Origin: Lachnoclostridium phytofermentans
GTDB lineage: Bacteria; Bacillota; Clostridia; Lachnospirales; Lachnospiraceae
Direction of reading: 5' to 3'
Assembly: GCA_003526525.1 (NCBI GenBank)
Contig: DPVV01000292.1
Coordinates: 1-18,545 of the forward strand
Length of the DNA: 18,545 nucleotides
Part shown: one piece after another, positions 14,692-18,545 of the stretch
Position numbering within the stretch: the stretch's first letter is position 1
Layout: each line of letters starts with the position of its first letter
The notes under the pieces: generated by a model
Database searches by the model: none
What the model saw: only the letters and a program-made list of their open reading frames with translations
Told to the model about the DNA's origin: nothing
Translations under genes and position numbers: made by a program

Positions 14692-16445
14692 CTTAAAGTC
14701 ACCCCGATTATCTTTTCATTTCGAGTTCCTACCACAATTTTATTCTCGTACACTGCTGCAGTCGCCTCGATTCCGCCACCAACATCAATGCTATCAACGA
14801 CTTGTCCAGTAACAGCATCAATTAACATAAGCTTATTATTATAAGCTCCCTGTAACAGATAAGCATCCCCGCTTGTTGTATAAATCATATTAGCTGAGCT
14901 CCAAGAATCTGTTCCTAAATCTGTTCTCCAAGTTTCCTCTCCAGTCCTCTTATCTAATGCTACTAGATAACCACCATCAATGTTAGGAGTCTTAGAAACA
15001 AAGTAAAATACTGAATTTGAAACAATTCCTTTACCTACAATTCCTGTTGCTAAAAAACCACCTGCTAGGCCTGCAACACTATGAACTTCATATGGTTTTT
15101 TCCATACAATTTCACCAGTTATCGCATTTAATTTATATACGCTAGCCTCTCCCATATTGTGACTGTTTTTCCCATACTTAAGAGTTGTTGCTACATAGAT
15201 GTATTTTTTCCCATCCTCTTCTTTATCAAAGAGAATGGAAGAATTGACATCGTCGTCAACATCCTGTGTCCACATGAGTTCCATAGTGTTTAAGTCAATG
15301 CAGTTTACAACACCGCCATTATCACCAAGGTAGAGATAATTCTCCCACACGCTACCACTGCATTCACTACCCCATACATGAAAATCTTCGGATGCACGAG
15401 CAGCACTATATACAACACGAACTTCCTCTGATGGTGCTATGGATAAGGTTCCTTTTACCTTATCATATTTTGTGTTAAGTTTTAACGTATACAATACACC
15501 ATTTTCACCAGGACAAATAATGGTGTCAGATTCCACATGGTAGATGGCGGAACTATCAAAAGCATGCCAAATACGAGGTGCAATAGGATCGTTCATCGCA
15601 AACTCGTAAAGTTTTGAACCATCGATCAGACTATAGATATAAATTCTTGGGCTAATACATTCCCCATACACGCCAGTTTGTGCATCCCCCGATCCCATAA
15701 TAAGCATTGGAATACCACCTGGATGAATTGAGCCGGTGCCTTTAAATGTCATACCAACATTGATTGCATCTCTTGTTGGTTCCCCGGTATCCATATCCAA
15801 AAAGTGCACATATCCATCCATACCGGGATAAATTACTTCTACAAGCCCTTCCTTCTTCTTCGCAGAATCATACAGATTCATGATTCTCTTTGTCTCTTCA
15901 TCCCACTTAACAACCAACGGCTGACCTGTCCAGCCATTCCCTGACCAGTAATCAACCCCATTGCTTTTTAATACCTTTCCTGTTTTAAATGACCAGATAT
16001 CAGAATCAAACTTTTTTTCTATAAGATTAGCATAGCCATAGGCTTGATGATTTCTATAATAGTCGCCACGAAACGTATAGATGCCCTTTAATTGATCCAT
16101 TTCCGATAAATACTCTTCTGAAAATGTCAGATCATATGGACGTTTATAACTATTTACGTCTACCCCATTCACCTGAATATGGGAAGTCATTGATAGAACA
16201 CTAGGATTTGTATTTTTCGTTGCTCTTGGTACCATCTCCTCAGCACCTTTTGCATTATCAAGGTACTGCTCTACAGGAAGGCTTCCTCTCGTATTAACCG
16301 TATAATTATATAAATAGCGAATGTTTCCCTTTACTTTTACCAGTAATTTAAAACCATAAAATCCTGTTCCCAGTATTATTAGAACTAATACACTAATTAG
16401 AATCCGAAACGTTATAGATTTTGTAAATTTTTTCTTCTTATTCAT
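14688..16445 (-). CDS. Membrane-anchored PQQ-like beta-propeller repeat protein
   Basis: A 585-residue protein with a basic N-terminus, one signal-anchor helix (about 14-36) and a large extracytoplasmic domain. From about residue 115 it carries repeated propeller blades of the PQQ-dehydrogenase-like type. Blade motifs include LVALDKRTGEETWRTDLGT, VYKLNAITGEIVWKKPYE, CIDLNTMELMWTQDV, and a last strand AAVYENKIVVGTRNEK. There is no sign of the catalytic residues of quinoprotein dehydrogenases, so a binding or scaffold role is more likely (inference). Residues 40-115 are a linker of unknown role. The start ATG at 16445 has AGGA 5 nt upstream. It is first in a three-gene unit with a binding protein and a permease, with coupled starts, driven by a consensus promoter and a leader of about 200 nt. 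Confidence 0.87.
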   Translation of the reverse strand: MNKKKKFTKSITFRILISVLVLIILGTGFYGFKLLVKVKGNIRYLYNYTVNTRGSLPVEQYLDNAKGAEEMVPRATKNTNPSVLSMTSHIQVNGVDVNSYKRPYDLTFSEEYLSEMDQLKGIYTFRGDYYRNHQAYGYANLIEKKFDSDIWSFKTGKVLKSNGVDYWSGNGWTGQPLVVKWDEETKRIMNLYDSAKKKEGLVEVIYPGMDGYVHFLDMDTGEPTRDAINVGMTFKGTGSIHPGGIPMLIMGSGDAQTGVYGECISPRIYIYSLIDGSKLYEFAMNDPIAPRIWHAFDSSAIYHVESDTIICPGENGVLYTLKLNTKYDKVKGTLSIAPSEEVRVVYSAARASEDFHVWGSECSGSVWENYLYLGDNGGVVNCIDLNTMELMWTQDVDDDVNSSILFDKEEDGKKYIYVATTLKYGKNSHNMGEASVYKLNAITGEIVWKKPYEVHSVAGLAGGFLATGIVGKGIVSNSVFYFVSKTPNIDGGYLVALDKRTGEETWRTDLGTDSWSSANMIYTTSGDAYLLQGAYNNKLMLIDAVTGQVVDSIDVGGGIEATAAVYENKIVVGTRNEKIIGVTLR

Positions 16446-16486
16446 ATTTATCCTAACTCCAATCTACGCGCTCTAGCACGCATACA

Positions 16487-16523
16487 AACAAGTGAAAATA
16501 CGCTTTACGAACTTTTCCTTGTT
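16487..16523. repeat. Dispersed intergenic repeat B, copy 2, forming a hairpin
   Basis: 16495-16522 matches 12596-12623 at 26 of 28 positions. Here it folds: AACAAG and GAAAA (16487-16498, one bulged T) pair with TTTTC and CTTGTT (16513-16523), giving 11 bp and a 14-nt loop. It lies in the leader of the propeller gene, about 40 nt before its start. Confidence 0.7.
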
Positions 16524-16553
16524 TTCTACACCCAATCATTCCATCTAGTCGAA

Positions 16554-16595
16554 GCGGATATTCACAATCCTCTTACGCTACTTGTTCATAACCTC
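16554..16595. repeat. Dispersed intergenic repeat A, copy 2
   Basis: Matches 4576-4616 with about five substitutions and one indel. It lies in the same 5' leader as repeat B copy 2, about 30 bp away, so A and B may be two halves of one element of about 110 bp. On the minus strand it ends a GAGGTT-ATG-AAC-AAG-TAG run. Confidence 0.75.
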
Positions 16596-16652
16596 ATTCT
16601 CAAGTTGCTTATCTACCAAAATATAGATAATCTTCTCCTCAGATTCACAGTT

Positions 16653-16681
16653 ATCATATAGAATTTTACCATTTTTGTCAA
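16653..16681 (-). promoter_or_regulatory. Sigma-A promoter of the propeller / binding protein / permease unit
   Basis: Consensus TTGACA (16681-16676), a 17-bp spacer, TATGAT (16658-16653). Transcription would start near 16646, giving a leader of about 200 nt that carries repeats A and B. The word ATAACTGT occurs just upstream of the -35 box and just downstream of the -10 box. Confidence 0.75.
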
Positions 16682-16733
16682 CAGTTATAACAATACCCAA
16701 CAAATAGTAAGAATATAATAGGAAATAAAACGT

Positions 16734-16781
16734 AAAAAAAGAATGCAAGCAAGTACACACATAAATCGAACGCCTACATTC
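16734..16781 (-). terminator. Intrinsic terminator after the 139-residue gene
   Basis: GAATGTAGGC (16781-16772) pairs with GCTTGCATTC (16750-16741) over 10 bp, with two G-U pairs and a 21-nt loop. Seven Ts follow. It is 10 nt past the stop codon at 16791, separating the radA unit from the propeller unit. Confidence 0.8.
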
Positions 16782-16790
16782 CCTCTTATT

Positions 16791-17210
16791 TTATTTTAAT
16801 TCGACATTGATACAATCTTCAATTACTTCAATGTCTTCACGATGAACTGCTACTTCATTCTCCATGATATGTACTAACTCACAGGCAAAGGAAGCCTGTG
16901 TAGCCAATGTGTTAATATTCTGTGATACTAAAATACCTATCGATTCTTGTTCTTCCACCATCGACATCACATGTTCTAACTCTTTCAATTGTTCCCCTTG
17001 TACCCTTGTGAGATGATCTTTTAAATGATTTGTAACACAGTAAGTAATTGCTTCCATCTTGGAAATAAGCTTTTGCACCTCAATTGAAGTTTCTGAAACA
17101 AGGCAACATAGTTTATCCTGTTCATTGAGTACATCAAATGTAGTTTTCTCTACTTGCTCTTGAGAACAATACAGCTTTTCCATAATCTCTTGTAAAGATT
17201 CGTTTTGCAT
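16791..17210 (-). CDS. Uncharacterised helical protein, 139 residues
   Basis: Not recognised. The product is acidic, almost entirely helical by composition, with heptad-like spacing suggesting a coiled coil, and has no signal peptide or membrane segment. It contains six cysteines, including a CC pair (35-36). Segments such as VSQNINTLATQASFACELVH recall four-helix or chemoreceptor-like bundles, but not enough to assign a family. ATG at 17210 has GGGGGA 5 nt upstream. It follows radA by 126 nt, with a hairpin between them, and is followed closely by a strong terminator, so it is probably the last gene of the radA unit or its own short unit. Confidence 0.8.
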   Translation of the reverse strand: MQNESLQEIMEKLYCSQEQVEKTTFDVLNEQDKLCCLVSETSIEVQKLISKMEAITYCVTNHLKDHLTRVQGEQLKELEHVMSMVEEQESIGILVSQNINTLATQASFACELVHIMENEVAVHREDIEVIEDCINVELK

Positions 17211-17293
17211 TGTTATCCCCCATATATCCTAGAACTATGTACTTTAGAGTTTTATAACTTCTTCTCAAACTTGAAAATATATGTGAAGTTTTA

Positions 17294-17332
17294 GAATTTC
17301 TTAGGCAGCGTCTCTTGGCGCCTTAGAAATTC
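17294..17332 (-). terminator. Hairpin after radA, possible partial terminator
   Basis: GAATTTCTAAGGC (17332-17320) pairs with GCCTAAGAAATTC (17306-17294) over 13 positions with one mismatch and a 13-nt loop. TAAAACTT follows rather than a clear T-run, so read-through into the next gene is likely. Confidence 0.5.
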
Positions 17333-17336
17333 CCTT

Positions 17337-18545
17337 TCACACTTCCTGTAATAATGTTAATAATTCTCTGACGTTATTAACACCGATGAGACGAATTCCC
17401 TGAATCTTTAAATGTTGTTGATTCACTTGTGGTAAAATACAGATTTCATAGCCCATCTTCTTTGCATCGTTAACACGCTGTTCCGCCATACTTACAGCAC
17501 GAACTTCTCCCGTAAGACCTACTTCTCCAAAGACAAGTGTTTTACTGCTTAGTGCTCTATTCTTATAGCTGGATATTAGCGCCATCACGATAGCTAAATC
17601 TAGGGCAGGTTCATTTATTTTCATTCCACCCGCAACATTTACATAAGCATCACAAAAAGATAACTGTATCCCCAATCGTTTCTCAATAACCGCCATTAAT
17701 AAATTCACACGATTATAATCTGTTCCTGCTGCTGTTCTACGGGGCATATTTAAGTTGGATTGACAAACCAAAGCTTGTACCTCAACTAGCATGGTTCTTG
17801 TCCCTTCCATAGAAGCTGCCACAACAGATCCTGGTTCATCCTCCGGTTTTCCTTGGAGCATATACTCGGAAGGATTCATCACTTCTGCCAATCCTGTGTT
17901 TTTCATTTCAAATACGCCGATTTCATTCGTGGAACCAAAACGATTTTTCACCGCTCTAAGGATTCGATAAGCAGCAGTATTATCCCCTTCAAAATAAAGT
18001 ACAGTATCTACCATATGTTCTAAGACTCGTGGACCAGCGACAACGCCTTCCTTCGTCACATGCCCAACAATAAATATCGATATCCCCATCCCTTTTGCTA
18101 AATGCATTAAGGCTCCTGTTGATTCTCGTACTTGGCTTACACTTCCTGGGGATGCACTGATTTCTTCTTTAAACATTGTCTGGATAGAGTCAATTATCAT
18201 TATCTCAGGAGTATCTTTTGATACAATTTCTTCAATCTGATTAAGGTTTGTTTCAGAAAGTAATAGCAGTTCGCCTTGGAAGGTTCCAAGGCGCTCTGCT
18301 CTCATTTTAATTTGTTGTTGGGATTCCTCTCCGGAAACATATAGTACTTTCTTTTTAGCCGTGGTTAATTGTCTGCACATTTGAAGAAGAAGTGTAGATT
18401 TTCCAATGCCTGGATCTCCACCTACTAATACCAATGATCCTTTTACGATGCCGCCACCAAGAACACGGTCCAATTCTCCTATTCCTGTTACAGTTCGATT
18501 TTCTTCTTCCGTACATACCTCTGAGAGGTACTTTGGCGTTTCTGC
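17337..18545 (-). CDS. radA: DNA repair protein RadA (Sms), 5' end cut by window edge
   Basis: Hexameric RecA-like helicase that promotes branch migration in recombination. 402 codons are visible to the right edge, still open at 18545, so about 50-60 N-terminal residues with the zinc finger are outside. Visible are TGIGELDRVLGGG, the Walker A GGDPGIGKST (about 42-51), a Walker B IMIIDSIQT, the RadA-specific KNRFG (RAVKNRFGSTNEIG), and a C-terminal Lon-like domain (YVNVAGGMKINEPALDLAI, LVFGEVGLTGEVRAV). The codon at 18473 is a TTG inside the protein, not the true start. No defects seen. Confidence 0.96.
   Translation of the reverse strand, partial: AETPKYLSEVCTEEENRTVTGIGELDRVLGGGIVKGSLVLVGGDPGIGKSTLLLQMCRQLTTAKKKVLYVSGEESQQQIKMRAERLGTFQGELLLLSETNLNQIEEIVSKDTPEIMIIDSIQTMFKEEISASPGSVSQVRESTGALMHLAKGMGISIFIVGHVTKEGVVAGPRVLEHMVDTVLYFEGDNTAAYRILRAVKNRFGSTNEIGVFEMKNTGLAEVMNPSEYMLQGKPEDEPGSVVAASMEGTRTMLVEVQALVCQSNLNMPRRTAAGTDYNRVNLLMAVIEKRLGIQLSFCDAYVNVAGGMKINEPALDLAIVMALISSYKNRALSSKTLVFGEVGLTGEVRAVSMAEQRVNDAKKMGYEICILPQVNQQHLKIQGIRLIGVNNVRELLTLLQEV

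Noticed and set aside
16578..16760. Possible 60-codon minus-strand gene
   Set aside because: It starts inside the terminator of the preceding gene, has no ribosome binding site, and contains the consensus promoter of the propeller unit and repeat A.

Overview
The window is AT-rich chromosomal DNA that looks like a Clostridia genome of the Lachnospiraceae type (Clostridium cluster XIVa, similar in character to Lachnoclostridium phytofermentans). This is inferred from a bacterial V/A-type ATPase operon, AsnA, strong AGGAGG ribosome binding sites, sigma-A promoters with 17-18 bp spacers and many intrinsic terminators. No tool was run, so the species is a guess. Nearly all genes read on the minus strand; one secreted Ig-like protein gene reads on the plus strand.

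Layout, left to right. (1) 1-3292: the first three genes of a V-type ATPase operon, transcribed leftwards: a coiled-coil G/H-type subunit, subunit C (AC39) and subunit I, which runs off the left edge. (2) 3293-4633: about 1.3 kb with no convincing gene, holding inverted repeats, a 19-bp tandem repeat, the asnA terminator and one copy of a dispersed intergenic repeat. (3) 4634-7288: asnA (ammonia-dependent asparagine synthetase) and a MATE efflux gene, each with its own promoter. The MATE leader contains a complete intrinsic terminator before the start codon, which suggests regulation by attenuation. (4) 7346-8711: a secreted Big_2 (Ig-like) protein gene, the frameshifted C-terminal remnant of a tyrosine recombinase, and tRNA-Trp(CCA). 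This looks like the scar of an integrated element. (5) 9045-12411: an FAD-dependent dehydrogenase (COG2509-like) and a Cache-domain methyl-accepting chemotaxis protein. (6) 12568-16681: a promoter-to-terminator unit of three tightly coupled genes: a membrane-anchored PQQ-like beta-propeller, a substrate-binding protein whose two SBP_bac_3 halves are in swapped order, and an amino-acid-ABC-type permease with a degraded EAA loop and a 133-residue acidic, repeat-bearing tail. No ATPase gene accompanies them. (7) 16791-18545: an unidentified 139-residue helical protein and radA, which is cut by the right edge.

The three-gene unit at 12767-16445 is the best candidate for an undescribed system. It looks like an amino-acid ABC importer pared down and rearranged, paired with an extracytoplasmic propeller, possibly for sensing or envelope work rather than ordinary transport. 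Other points of interest are the MATE attenuator, the integrase scar at tRNA-Trp, and an intergenic repeat family that sits in the leader or trailer of several transcription units.
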